Positions 41,293 to 53,700 of a DNA stretch of 64,000 nt are shown here, one piece after another. The stretch's first letter is position 1. Each line of letters begins with the position of its first letter. Position numbers and translations under genes: made by a program. The DNA is from Haematococcus lacustris (taxonomy: Eukaryota; Chlorophyta; Chlorophyceae; Chlamydomonadales; Haematococcaceae): NCBI GenBank assembly GCA_030144725.1, contig JASKMD010000012.1, positions 3,479,555 to 3,543,554 of the forward strand. The letters are read 5' to 3'. The notes beneath the pieces were generated by a model. The model saw only the letters and a program-made list of their open reading frames with translations, had not been told where the DNA came from and did no database searches.

Positions 41293-43387
41293 AGCTGTCA
41301 CTGCCCCCGTCTAGCATGACACCCCGGAGCAGGTGCAGCTGGCCCTCACTGTCAGCCACTGCACACCCTGACTGCACCGTGACGTTGGAGAAGTAGGTCA
41401 GGTGCTGGTTGGGCACGGCGGTGTGGCAGGCAGCACGCACAGCGGTTGCTCGTGGCGGTTCAACAGCGATGTGAGCAGCAGTGTCAACAACAGGTGTGAC
41501 ATTGGGCGAAAGGTGCTGCTCAATACGCGTCACGCGCTGAGCGAGGAGCTGCAGCTGCATAGCCAGCTCCTGCAGGCCGGGCTGGGTGGCAAGAGGGGGA
41601 AACACAGAGCCCATGGTGGGGGTGGTGGCTGGGGCAGCAGGAGGAGCAGGGGCTGCAGCCTTAGGCAGGGTGTGGGTGGCAGCAGCAGGTGGGGCGGCAG
41701 ACATAGGCGTGAATGGCACTGCCCTGGCTGCATTAGCTGTGATGATGCAGAAGCTGCCATGCTCAGGGTAGGAGAGGGGCTGCACCCGCGCATCCTGCGA
41801 CACCCAATGCCCTGACATGTCCCATGCACCCAGCCCGGGCCCCTCTGCTGACACGGTGTGGGCGCGAGCAGGACCTGACAGGCTGGGTGGAGGAGCTGCT
41901 TGCAGGTGTGGGTACAGCTTGAAGCAGCGCTCAGGGGGATGGTAGCGCTTGTGACAGTAGCTGCAGGTGTGCTGCGCATGGGCTGGAGCAGCAGGTACAT
42001 ACCCCCTGTCCAGCAGAGGCGTGCGTTGCCTGGGGTCAGTGATGGCGCGCGATACCTCACTGCCAACCGGGTGTGTAGCCACGGCATGCGCTGCGCGCGG
42101 AGCACTTCCACCGATGACTCTCTGCTGCTCATGAGGCGGCATTGCCTGAAACTGCCTGCACTCAGCCAAATCATGGCCAGCATAGGGGTGAAGAGGGCAG
42201 GTCTTGGCAGGCCGCGAGCGCTGGGTCTGCATGGGCGCATGCTGCATGGGTGCACTACGCAAGGCAGGCTGAGGCATGGCTGCATAGCCCAGCTGCATTG
42301 GTGGCGCAGCATAAGCTTGGGACATGGGCATGACAGATGGCAACGGCTGCTGCATGGCAGGGTGCGACATTGGGTAACCCATTTGCTGCATGGGCTGCTG
42401 CAGGTGATGTGGCATGGGCTGCGGCATGGGCTGTGGCATGGGCTGCCGGGCACGCTGGCGATGCGGGGGCTGAGGCAGCGCCCGAGCTTGAAGCTCAGCC
42501 AACTGCTGCCGCAACAGGAGCACCTCCTCTGACACTAGGTCCTGCTCTGCGCGTAGCGGTGGGCGATCAGCAACGGCAGGCACATAACGCATGCTGTCAA
42601 GCAGGTTCTCATGCGCTGCACTGACTGCATGCAAGGCAGCTCTGAAGGCGCGCTGATCCTGCCGGTCCTCTGCATCCGGCACAGCCTGGTGGAATAGGCG
42701 GACAGCCTCGTCCCTGAGCTTGGTGCGCTGCTCCTGGCGCATGGTGGGCACTTGCAGGCAATGGGAGAAGAGGTGGTTGATGGCAGTGAAGTGGGTTAGT
42801 GTGCCACGCCTGATGGCCTCATTCACAGCGCTCTCAAAGGCTGTGGCGAAAGCCTTAGCGCTGCTGCACCCTTTGCCCCCTAGCACGAGAGCTGGGTCTA
42901 GGCCTGCCTGGTGGCTGGGTGGGTCTATCAGCTGCTCCTCCACCAGGTCTAGCAAGGCCTCTAACGCTTCTGCCCTGTCTGCCTCGTCACCCCAACCATC
43001 TACCAGCTGCTCATAAGCATCTGCGATGGACTGAAAGAAGACGCCATCCATGGTAGAGCTAGCTAGCAAGTGATGGAACGCATTCACCGGTATGTGGAGG
43101 TTGAGGCCAAGGTAAGCCCGCAGCTTGAGGCTGAAGGCTCTGAAAGCTAGCCGGGAAGTGCCAGTAAGTTCTGGCACCGCCATGGAGACAATCGCCATGT
43201 GCTGAGCTGCGCGGCTGCTGCGGACTGGGGTTGGGGCTGGTTCCTGGGGCGGTGCTGCTGCGTCGAAAACTGGGTTGTCCGTGGAGCTGTACGGTCCGTT
43301 AAGCTCCAACGGTGTGCCCAGTACAGGCGGCTGAGTTATGGCAGCCACCTCGCGCAAGCACGAATGCGGATGTAAGCGCTGATGCAC
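41293..43387 (-). CDS. E1 Gag and N-terminal part of protease (cut by E2)
   Basis: About 698 codons from MHQRLHPHSCLREVAA to MLDGGSDS, where E2 is inserted; the frame then runs a few codons into E2 (stop at 41281-41279). Gag is nearly identical to the E2 Gag: a structured N-terminal half (LKLRAYLGLNLHIPVNAFHH ...), a Met/Gln/Pro-rich repeat region (MPQPMPQPMPHH) and the CX2CX4HX4C knuckle CSYCHKRYHPPERC that should bind element RNA. The catalytic Asp of the protease is on this side of the insertion, and the rest is at 35313 and below. The start was chosen as the first ATG after the leader; it is conserved in both elements. Confidence 0.9.
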
Positions 43388-43559
43388 TAGGCGAACGTGT
43401 TAAAGAACACGCACCGCGGAGCTACGGTTGGCTGCAGCCTGAACACCCCGGAGTGCCCAGGACTGCAGCCGAAGTGAAGATGCTGACGCCCAGACGTCCG
43501 TCTGTCAACAGCTGAAGGCAATTGATAACCTTCCTCCGGGGAAATGAGCTTAGAAGAAA
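43388..43559 (-). other. E1 leader
   Basis: Between A1 and the Gag start. Matches the E2 leader with one or two differences (tctgtcaaca versus tctgtcgaca). Confidence 0.6.
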
Positions 43560-43955
43560 TGTAAGATAGCAAACGGAATGAGTAAGGACGCCTCGACTAG
43601 CAGCAAGCAAGGCAAAGCTGATACCCGTCACCAGGATGGTGCCGGCCTTCAGATGCCGATGGCAGTGAGCTGAGAATACCTCCAGACTTGGGTGCCCGTG
43701 ATTACATCGGACAGCTGGTAAGGTCTTCTAAGCTGCCGCCGCAGCATACCAATCCACTACAAATACCCAACCCCCATGCAACCATGTCAGAACTATTATG
43801 CAAGTCGCAGGATACACACACAAATCCATCCACAGTGACCAGGTCACATCAACCATCATCCACTAATCACCATCTACCGTGATACAACCGCCTGTCATGC
43901 TTGCAAGGCTCGTCCATGTCACGCATTCCGCACAGTCACGCTCATGGTTGTGACA
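43560..43955 (-). repeat. E1 long repeat A1 (396 bp)
   Basis: 5' repeat of E1 in element sense, identical by eye to 29359-29754. Followed outside by the CACT target duplication. Confidence 0.92.
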
Positions 43956-43959
43956 CACT

Positions 43960-44135
43960 TTCCCCCAACCCTACACCAGAAAACATTACCTGGAATCTAC
44001 ACTGCACTGACAATAGAAAAGAATGTATGGAGCATGTCATCCTCAGTCCATTCTGCCTTCAACTTGCATCAGCTAGGCCGTCTCAATCCTATATAGATGC
44101 AAGGGCAGCTGATTCAGTTGAAGCCTGCCCTAAGT
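43960..44135. other. no gene recognised
   Basis: Spacer between the retrotransposon and the direct repeat that precedes the Fanzor element. Confidence 0.35.
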
Positions 44136-44194
44136 ACTCGCACATCAGTCAAAGTTCCAGCTCAGGCCGTCTGGTATTCCGTCGGTGGGGGGGG
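44136..44194 (+). repeat. direct repeat left of Fanzor copy C
   Basis: actcgcacat, then gtcaaagttccagctcaggc and cgtctggtattccgtcg. The same string with four substitutions and a 7-bp indel is at 47464-47519, on the other side of the gene and in the same orientation. Confidence 0.7.
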
Positions 44195-44309
44195 CATAAG
44201 TGGAGCAAGCACTTCCTAGGCTCTTAAGCATAACGATAGAATCAACGCTATAAATATAGGTAGATATAAAGGTAACGAACAAACCTGACAATTTTGGTAG
44301 TATTTGTGA

Positions 44310-47256
44310 TGGCTTCACGTTGATGTTTTCTATGGCAAAACAAAAAGACAAACCGTGCCTAGGCCAGGGCCGGAAGACCCCGACAATGACATTTTGGACC
44401 GCGACGAGGCACTAGAGCCAGACCTCAGCGAGGCGCAGCGCAATAGCAAGGCTTCAGGAGAGGCCCGCGCTGCCCGCGATAGGGACAACACATACTACTG
44501 TCGGAAATGCAAGCTAGCCCACCACACCGAGCACTTGCCGCCAGCGCTGTGGGATGCCTTCCTGGCCGATGCTGCGCTGCCACGAGTGAAGGCCTGCAGC
44601 GAGCGGGCGGTAATCGGCAGCCTGTTGCTGGGCTTACTCGTGCGCGGCTTGTTTACCATTCGCGTAGCCGACCCGCTGGGCCTGCACGACCAGCCCGTGT
44701 ACACAGACATCCCTGTCTCCCAGGCAGCCATCCCGGACCTGAGCTGCCGGAACCTGTACCTGCAGCTGTGCCGCGGCCCGCCCGGAAACGGCGCGAACAC
44801 TCAGCCAAGCGCGGCAGTGGCTGCCGTGCTGGCCGCGCACCCCGACCTTCGCGCCCGCCTCGCAGCAATCCCCCGCCACCTGTCTGACACCAACATGGTG
44901 GACCACGTCGGGAAGCAGCTGGAGACAGCTTTCAGCAGCTGCTCTTCGCTGGCAGGCTCAAGAAGTCAGTGTCCCTGGCTGGGGCTAAGGTCCTGGTGGG
45001 CACTAAGGAACACCGGCGCAGGTTTGGATTCTGGGTGGTGGGTGGTGGGTACCTGCCAGCCTGGTCAAAGCGGGAGTGCACCTATGTGCGCCGCATGGTG
45101 TGCGGGCTGGACGTCACCTGGCTGTTGGAGGAGGGTGGGGTGGCGCCGACTCCAGCCATGCAGGCTGAGGTGGCTTTGCAACAGGGCCTGCTGGGGCTTG
45201 AGGAGGGGGAGCTGGTGGATCATGCCTGGGTGGAGGATCCAGCCAACCGGGGCCGGCTGCTGCGGCACGCGGTGCACACCACTAGAAAGATGGAGGCAGC
45301 CATGGCAGCCTGGCAGCTGGACATGGTGCCCTGGCAGCAGGCTGAGCTCACCAACCCAGGGCTGCTGCCAAGGCCCCCCCGCCCCCCCACACCCTATGCC
45401 CTCACCCCCACCAGCAAGTGTCAGGCTCGGCATGTCTTCATCGACACCAGGGGCCTATACGGCATGATGCATGACGCCGGCATGCTGGGGGTGCTGACGG
45501 AGGAGGGGGTCACCTCCTTGAAGAAGTTCAGGAACGGTGCCCTACCTGACCCAGCGGTGCCGGGCAACTTCATTGCAGGGCCCAAAGACAGCCACGTGAG
45601 TGCTCCTTGCAGTCAGGTGCTAGCCAGTCCTTGGGTGCTCCGTCAGCTGCCATGTGTGCTGTCAACTGCCTTGTGAGCCTGCAGTCAGCTGCCATGTGCC
45701 TGCCTTGTGAGCCCACACAAGCTAATGAAGTGCCTTGGTATGTGCATATGGTGGCTACAGGTGGCCACCCGATGGGATGCATTGCTGCCTGACCCTCGCC
45801 GCCAGAAGCTCGCTAGCCCCAAGCACAACTTCGCGCAAATCGTACACACCGATGGAGTCGCCATCAGCGTGATGTTCCTGCGGCCCAAGCCAGCAGCTCC
45901 ACCCGCAGAGCTGCCGCGGATGGGCAAGGGCTTGGGCGCAGTCAACCCACTGGCCCATCTTCACGCGGAGTGGCTTGGCGTGGACCCAGGCAAAACCAAT
46001 ATGGCCACTGTGGCGCACGAGGAGCGCAGCGCTGCCGGCACAGTGGTGTCCGTGCGGCACTGGAAGCTTACAGCCGGTCAGTACTACCGGGACAGCGGCA
46101 TTACGCGGCAGGCCCAGGCGACCAAGACGTGGCTGGCCAAGGTGAAGCCGCAGCTCACAGCCCTGTCGCGGGTCAGCAGCAAGCCCAGCTCGCTGGCCTC
46201 GTACCGGCGGTTCGCCGACACAGTCCTGGCGACGTATGACGCCATGTGGGCCAAGGTCTCAAAGCAGCGCTGGGCCAACGCCAAGTTCAGGCTGTACTGT
46301 GGCAAGATGCGCGTGGTGGCTTCGTTCTGGGCCAAGGTAAGGCCCAGTAGCAGCTAGCCACGAGCTAGGCAGCAGCCAACCACAGTCAGCTCACCTGGCC
46401 AGCTGCTGCTGTTGCTGCCTCTGTTGCAGCTGCTACCTGACCTTACACATGTGTGCCACTGTGTGCTGTACCATGTGTGGCTGCAGGCCAAGAAGCAGGC
46501 ACAGAAGCGGTGGCCGGACCGCATCCTGGCCCTGGCCTATGGGGCAGCTAGCTTCAGCGGCAGCGGCAGCGTTGGCTGCAGGGGTGTCCCAGTCAGCCAG
46601 ATGCGGAAGGAGGCAGTGAAGCAGTTCGGGCCAGGGCGTGTGGTACTGGTGGAGGAGTTCCGCACCAGCCGGGTCAGCTCAGCCTACAGCAGCCCCAGTG
46701 AGGCCCTCCCTGGACAGCCGTCAGAGTCCTTCAGGTGAGAGGGTCAGTGGGGTATGGTCGTTGGGTCAGGGTAGAGCTGGGAGGTGGTGGAGTGAAGGTG
46801 GTAGGGTAGGGTCAAGATTGGGAAGGTAAGGAATGAATCTTACAAATGCGCATTGCCCCATGTGTCCATACAGGTGGCTGCGGCCAGTGTACAGCAAGGC
46901 GAAGCGCTCCCAAGTCAGGGGCTTGATGAGCTCAACAAGCCACAACATCAGGTATGCACTGACCAGACACTGCACATGTGCATGGCTGCAACATATCCCA
47001 CATGCAATGACACATGACATGGCACATGACTTGACTTCATGCATCTCCTACACACATGTGCAGATTCTATGATCGGAACGTGTCAGCCGCGCTAAACATC
47101 CGCCGCTGCGCAGTTGGCCCAGGGCCACGCCCCACTGAGCTGTGCTACTGGGCAGGCCGCCCAGCCATGCCAAAGCGAGGCAGGCCAGGCCAGGAGTGGG
47201 TGTACCTGCCTGACAAGGCCCTGTTGCGCAAGTGGCGGCGCAAGTGGCAGCGGTAG
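44310..47256 (+). CDS. Fanzor nuclease (eukaryotic TnpB homologue), copy C, nearly intact
   Basis: Coding blocks: about 44310-44930, then after a one-base shift to 45595, 45761-46336, 46487-46734, 46874-46951, 47064-47256; the introns are GT-AG and in phase. An N-terminal YYCRKCKLAHHTEH is Cys/His-rich. KHNFAQIVHTDGVAISVMF is the typical pre-nuclease segment. RuvC-I is LGVDPGKTNMATVAHE (Asp kept). The RuvC-II region has ILALAYGAASFSG and VVLVEEFRTSRVSSAYSS, and RuvC-III is FYDRNVSAALNIRR. The zinc-ribbon Cys pairs that usually follow TSRxC are Ser or absent. Fanzors are RNA-guided DNA nucleases of eukaryotic transposons. The only clear lesion is the frameshift near 44930 (TAF to QQLLFAGRLKKS). 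No in-frame ATG precedes PRPGPEDPD, so the start is uncertain; an ATG at 44332 is in another frame. It lies 516 bp upstream of the dynein gene, same strand. Confidence 0.82.
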
Positions 47257-47463
47257 CCAGCAGGAGCAAGACAACCCAAGAAAACAAGATACCAAAACCC
47301 TCACAAAGGGGATGTGTGTGAGTAAGAGCTATAGAGTAGGGTAGAGCCCTTGCTAGTAGTAGACCCGGAGGCACACACACCAGAAGGCTGAGCTGAAGTG
47401 GGCACTAGGCACACTATCAGTAGCCTTTACAACAGCGATCTCGCAGCCTGTGTTTATTTTGGA
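47257..47463 (+). other. 3' flank of Fanzor copy C
   Basis: Non-coding DNA between the stop and the right direct repeat. Unlike the flank of copies A and B. By analogy with TnpB systems a guide RNA could be encoded here or across the repeat, but nothing in the sequence proves it. Confidence 0.3.
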
Positions 47464-47519
47464 ACTCGCACATGGGCATCAAGTCAAAGTTTCAGCTGAG
47501 GCCGTCTGGTGTTCCGTCG
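47464..47519 (+). repeat. direct repeat right of Fanzor copy C
   Basis: Partner of 44136-44194. Probably marks the right boundary of the Fanzor-bearing unit. Confidence 0.7.
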
Positions 47520-47771
47520 TCTATCGTAGTAAACGCGGATACTATGTCCCGTATCGAAGTTACAGCTGGGTAACGAATGGGAGACTCGCGCCCTGACGCT
47601 ATGGACGGTGTAGAGAGTGGCGGTGCAGGGAGAAAAGGGCAGGCTTCTAAGCCCGCTCTGAAATCTTTGCTGTACCTTGGGGGCCAGGCGCGTGTTGATC
47701 AGCAATCGGTTTGTGCAGCTTGCTTCTCCACCATCGCAATTGAACAGTAGTGCAGTGTTCACTCCCTCAAC
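47520..47771. other. upstream region of the dynein gene
   Basis: No repeat or domain recognised; should hold the leader and at least part of the promoter of the gene at 47772. Confidence 0.3.
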
Positions 47772-50700
47772 ATGTCCGGACTCGTCGTGGCATGCCACTC
47801 GCATGCCTTGCTCGACCATTGCTGGCCCCCGCAGACTGGCCCTGACAGAACCACGCTCACTTTACCCACAAAGATTCACATGGGTGGGTTGAGGGTTAAG
47901 TTGAGCTGCTGCCCCCCTTGTTATCATGTCCTACAAAGCAAACAGGTGCTGCTGTGTGCTTGTCACCTGGAGTGACCAGGTGCCAGCGATCATGCCAGTG
48001 GGGGCAGGGCCATGCCAGGGAAGCGGCCCCTGACAGCTGTCCCTGCCATGAAGCGAGGCACTGCATCTGGACTTGGTAGGGCCATGCAACAGGTCCTACT
48101 CCATCCAGCACAAGCAGTGCCGGTGTAGATGTCCACAAAGTCCACGCAGGAACAAGCACCAAGCATTTGAACGACATGATTGGTCTGCCACGCAGGATCT
48201 GTGTTGGGTGCACACCAAGACGCGGATGCCAGCCCTGGCAAACAGCCAGCTGCAGGCGCCAGCCAGACTGCAACAACTGGCGCCTCCTCCATCCTAGCCA
48301 AGCAGCGGCGTGTGGACACATTCCGCCCAACATCAGCCTTGCCTCCCAAGCTGCCCACCACCAGCACCTGGCAGGGACCAGCTGGCTCAAAGAGCAGCTT
48401 GTACCTGCATGCGTCTGAACCGAGGTAGGAGCTGAGGTAGGAGACCTGCTGCTGCTGTTACTTTCATGCTGTTACTTGTTTGCTGTTATGCATATGCTGC
48501 AACTCATGTACTGCTGCTGCTGTTGTAGATGCTGTCACTGCTGCTGCTGCTGCCGATGCTGCTCTCCTCCCTGCCACAAGCAGCTTGCTAGCATGGCAGG
48601 AATAGCAGGAATGCCACTCATGGTGGTGCCATGTCACACTACAGGGGGGTGCGGCCTCGGCTGCGGCCCAGCAGTGAGGGTGCTCAGGGCAGTGCCGAGG
48701 CGGAGGCGGGTGCGGCAGCAGTGCAGCAGGCGGGCAGTGATGATAGGCGGGTGCGCAATACTGGCGAGGAGGTTGATCCAGAAGTTCAGGCACGCATCCA
48801 CAAGTGGTACCAGCTGCTACAGGTGAGTAGGTGTAGGGAAAGCAAGGGATGAGGGGCAGGGCAGCAGGGGTGAGACAGCAGGTGCAGGAGACAAAGGGCA
48901 GGACAGCAGGGGCGGGGCAGCAGGTGCAGGGGACGAGGGGCAGGGCAGCAGGTGCAGAAAGACAAAGTATCTTGTGCTACAAAAGACAGTTACGGTTGTT
49001 GGGCAGCTGCCAGCTCACTCCTTGCCTGTTGCTGGGCAGGTTACCCCCTTAAGAGTTCAAGACTGCTACAACTAGGCAGGCCTACGAGAGCTGTCCATGC
49101 ACACGCTGCTGTGTGCATGCACGCTGCTGTTCACCATGCTGCTCACCCGCCTAGCCACTAGGTGCTTGGCGGTGCCCCTTTGCTGCACGCAGCTGTTCAA
49201 GAAGCAGCCAGAGTCAGTGGAGTTTGTTTACCTGCGCAATGCCGCGCCCCACTCCGTACACCCAAACCACTACAACCTGGAAGTGGTGCCTCATTCTGAA
49301 ATCAAGGTCATCAGGGGGTCCCAGGGTCAGCTGCCTCCTGGCGCAGCCATCAGCACCCCCTTCCCTCCTAGCTCTGTCGCTAGTGCTCCTGGAGGCAAAG
49401 GCAGTGCAGCTTGGCTCCTGGTGACACCCCTGTGTGCACATGTTCCTTTCCCTGCTTCCCTTGCCAGTTCGTGTTGCTGCTGCTGAAAGCGCTTGGATGT
49501 GACTTGGTCGTAGGGTGCATCTGACTACTACACCATCAGCAGTAAGGGCGTGACACACTTCTGGGACAGCCAGGCTGAGTTTACCAGCTTGGAGCACTTT
49601 GAGCGGGATTACTTCCTGTACACACAGCTCATGCGGTTGCGCATGTTCCGCCAGTTCAAGATGTGGAAGGCGTTCAAGGTAAGGTGCCACCTGTTCCACT
49701 CTGATGTTCAGCATGTGCCCTACTGGTTGTGGCAGCTTCGCGTGGGTGCCTCACGGGCAGCTTCTACACTGCACTGTCGTGTCACTTCCGCCTGGCCCCT
49801 CATGCTGTGAAGCGCTGCGATTCTACTTGTATGTTACGTACCTGACTATGTCGCTCTTGCCTATGATGTGACATACAGTGGGTTCGCTAGCTTGCATTGC
49901 GATTTCGCCGGCGCAACTGCAGGTATGGAGGCGCGGTGTGGCCAGCCGAAAGGCCACGGCCTCGCGCCACGGCCTTGCCAAGCACCTCTTCGTCCTGCAC
50001 CCGATCTTCCGGGCTGCCATTCTCCGGGTGCGGCGCGCTTGCGACGAGCTGTCCCGGCTGCGCTTGCACGCACTCACTCCCGGTGAAATCTACGAGCTCA
50101 GTACCTTTGTGGTGCAGCACCAGCAGCAGCGCGACATGGCCAGCACGGTGCTCGCAGAGTTTTCACGCAGTGCAGCGTACACCGCGCAGGTAAGATTCTC
50201 CCGAGGGGCGACGTGGCCCTCTTCCCTTAGGCACACCTGGCCCGAGGCGCTGTACCACCTCAGCAAACCAGATGACAGCGGTGCCGACCCAGACTTCACA
50301 GCCATCGCAACTACCAGCTCATAGGCCCAGCTATCAGCCCACCAGCTTCGACTCTGTTTAGCAGCGAGCACTGAATGCAGCAAACTTCGCGGGCCCCGCT
50401 TGCCCCATGCGCACCTGTGTGACCCGTGCCACCCACCGGCTTTCCGCCATTGCTGCTGTGCAGGAGGCGTGTGTGCAGGCCCTGGAGCTGCTGGAGCAGA
50501 GCCTGCTTGCAGGGAAAGAAAAAAGGTGGGGTGTGTGGGATGCTCAGTAGCTTTGTGTCAGGCATGATGCAAGTTGTTGAGCTGCGCGTCAGGCACACCA
50601 GACCAGACCAGGCCTGTGTGTGACCCCTTCCCTGCAGGACCACCACGGGCACCTCCACAGTGAGGCTTGCGGTGCAGAAGGCGGTGCAGCTGGCTGGGGA

Positions 50701-53700
50701 GGCGGAGTTCAGCTATGCCATCAATGCTGCCCGCCGCAGCGAGCGCCGCCGCATCCACAACTTCGTACGCCTGCTGGACTACATGATCTGCAGCGCCCTG
50801 CACGCCTTGCTGGTCAGGAGCTGCGGGGCAGGGGCTGCGGGTGGGAAGGGCAGTGGGGCAGGGCTGCGGGTGGGAAGGGCTGCGGGTGGGAAGGGCTGCG
50901 AGGCAGTGGCTGCCGGTTTGAAGGGCAGTGGGGCGGGGGCCTGCAGGCTTTCCCCACACCCCTTCACCTAGCCATACCCTCCCAGGTGTGTCCGCACAGG
51001 CCGCTGCCCCTGCTTTGCATGCGGTGACCATGACCGCGCCATTTGGTTGTGACGTCATGCCATCCCCTTGGGCCTATTGGTGAAGTGTTGTGATGACATA
51101 GGGCTGTGGGAAGCCGTGGCAGCACCTCATTGCATCCACAATGTGCAGCAGACCTCCCCCTCTCCCTCCCCCTCCCCCTCCCCCTCCCCCTCCCCCTCCC
51201 CCTCCCCCTCCCCCTCCCCCTCCCCCTCCCCCTCCCCCTCCCCCTCCCCCTCCCCCTCCCCCTTCCCCTCCCCCTCCTTCTCTACCTCTCCTCCGCAGTC
51301 AGTGCAGACCACAGCGGACACGGCATTGTGGCGCAATGGCACCTCGCAGGTGGGCTCAGTGTCAGAGATGCTGCTGGCCCTCACGCCGACCCCCCGGGCC
51401 TCATCACCAGAGCCCCCCCCTATGCCCGAGGCCCCCCCCCAGTTGCTCCGCCATCAGGACAGCCATGGGGGGGGCCACGAGCTGGAGCTGGTGATGCGGG
51501 ACATGGCCCCAGTGAAGCCCACATGGGGCGGCCCTCTGCTGCGCCTGAAGGTACACGGCCATGCTGACACTGCCATATTGGAATGCATAGGGATGGGGGG
51601 GTGGGGCTTTGGATTAGGTGTTTACATGGTGAGTACCGCCTGCTTGGCCCCTGCCTGGCCGGAGCCACATCAAGCTGGCAGCTCCCAGACTTGGTGCAGC
51701 TGTACTGCAGGGCAGTGTACTGCAGGGCAGTGCATGGGACCCCTGGCGTGCCTATGGCCATGGCTCATCGCCACCATGGGTGGTGACCCAGCCCTGCACC
51801 CTGCACCCCACCTTGAGCCAGACCTTAGCCTGAACCTGTGCTTGAGTTGAAGTCTGAGCCTAAGTCTGAGCTTGAACCTGAGTCTGAGCCTTTGCTTATG
51901 CCTGAGTCTGAGTCTGAGCCTGAATTTGAGCATATGTCTGAGTCTGAGCCTTGATTTGAGCATGGGTCTGAGTCTGAGCCTTGATTTGAGAATGAGTCTG
52001 TGCCTGAGCCTGAATTTGAGCATGAGTCTGAGCCAGTTCCTAGGACTCGGGGCTGGTGGCCTGCTGGTTGGCTGCAGATCTTGATGGACCCAGGCACTGA
52101 TGAGCTGGTGTTCCAGCCCTCCCCTGAGGCATTCTTCAAGGCGCTGGCAGAGGTGCAAGTGTCCTTTGTGGAGCAGGTCAAGGTCGTGCGCCGCTTGCTG
52201 GTCAACGAAAAGCTCCAGGTCGGCTGGCTGCCGCAGTGCTGGGCAGTTGGGCAGTTTGATGGGGCAGTTTGACGGGACAGTTTGCACCTCCTCCCTCTTG
52301 TACATTAGGCAAACAAAACTCACTCAACAAGGAACAACATGTCGGCCTGTGGGTAATCTCACTCCGCTACAATCATATTGAAGCATCCTCGGTCGCACCC
52401 TTCATGACTGCAAAACCCACTCCGGTGGCACTCGTTCAAGGGGCTAATCCCCCTTGACCACTGGGCCTGCGCCGAGTAAGAGACCGAAGTGAGGCAAACG
52501 GAGCTTTTTTATACTGTCCGCTGTCACACTGTGCGCTGTCCGTCCTTTGACAGCCGTTGCATTTGACAGCCGTTGCATCGGTATAGTGCAGAGCGCAGAC
52601 AGCAGGCGATGCGAGGGCTTGTACTGTCAGGCCAGGCTGCAGTCCCAGCAAACACCCGCCTCAGAATGTCTCAGCAAACAGGCAGGCGGGCAGGTTGCCA
52701 GGCAGGTTGCTAGGCAGGCAGACAAGCAATGTCACCTCCCATGAGGTCCGTGTCTCTTCTTGTGGCTGTCATTCTCCTGACTTCTACATCCTGCCTCTCG
52801 TGCCTCGCTCTACACCCGCAGTCCCCTTCACCTGCAAGCTGCCCTGGCCTGGCCCCTCCAGCTGGACCCTGGCCTGCTCCCCCCCACACCCCCTCCCTGA
52901 CCCCGCCTGCTGCCCCCCGCCTGTCGCAGGAAGTGATGGAGCAGCCCATTGACGGTGGCGAGCTGGACCTGGAGGGCTTTGCGGCCATCATTGTGGGTGA
53001 GGAGCACAAGGAGCTGCTGGAGGCCCTGGGCGCGCAGCTCAGCTCCAGCCTCATGCTGGCGGACCAGCTGCGGGACAGCTTCACCACCTACAGGTGACCC
53101 CTCACCCTGGCAGGCTGGACCCCGGGCCTGGGGCTAGTAGCTGGCCTGGGGCTGTCTGGGCCGAAGGGCATGGCAGCCTGTGGCAGGGGTCAGGGGGCCT
53201 GTGGCAGGGGTCAGGGGGCCTGTGGCCGCCGCACCTGACCAGGTGTGCCCCAGGCCCTGGGAAGAGGGGTGAGGGAAGGGTCTGGAGCAGAGAAGGTCGG
53301 CCGAGATCTACCTGAGGCTAGAATCGGGCCAGGGCTGGATGACTTGCTCCACATAGAGTGTGTTGCAGCTGCTAGGTTAGCAAGTGGCGTGTGGGTTCTA
53401 TGACCGCTGGCAGCACACGCCCCCCCGCCATCCTGGCCTGCCAGGCCCTCCCCGCCAGCCCCCGCCCTGGCCCTCAGACCCCCCTGGCCCTCAGACCCAG
53501 GCTGGCCTGCCTTGCCTGCCCCTGCAGGGACTGGGTGGTCGCCAACCGTGGGCTGAGCAGTGATGGCATGTGCCGTGAGGTGGCCCTAGGCAGCCGTGAC
53601 CTGGACACCTTCCGCGCCGACATGCTGTGCTACCGCAGCCAGCTGGAACAGATCAACAAGATCCCAGATGTGCAGTGGGTGCTGAAGGGCAGGGGGGCTG

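Larger units (their letters stand above)
29316..43955 (-). mobile_element. Ty3-like retrotransposon E1 with split terminal repeats, interrupted by E2
   Basis: Bounded by a 4-bp duplication CACT (29312-29315, 43956-43959) and by ends TGTCAC...GTGACA. In element sense the order is repeat A1 (43955-43560), leader, Gag-protease frame, [E2 insertion], protease-RT-RNase H frame, integrase frame, long 3' non-coding DNA with a G9 tract, B1, A2 (29754-29359), B2 (29358-29316). The two A copies read identical, so insertion is recent. The sequence next to A1 (tttcttctaagctc) lacks the usual tRNA-type TGG primer site. The A1...B1-A2-B2 order is that of split-direct-repeat elements, yet the integrase is a DDE enzyme. 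Confidence 0.85.

Noticed and set aside
51068..51850. Plus-strand frame with long Pro-Ser dipeptides
   Set aside because: The repeat part is the (CCCCCT)n intron tract; only 51299-51550 is kept as dynein exon 9.
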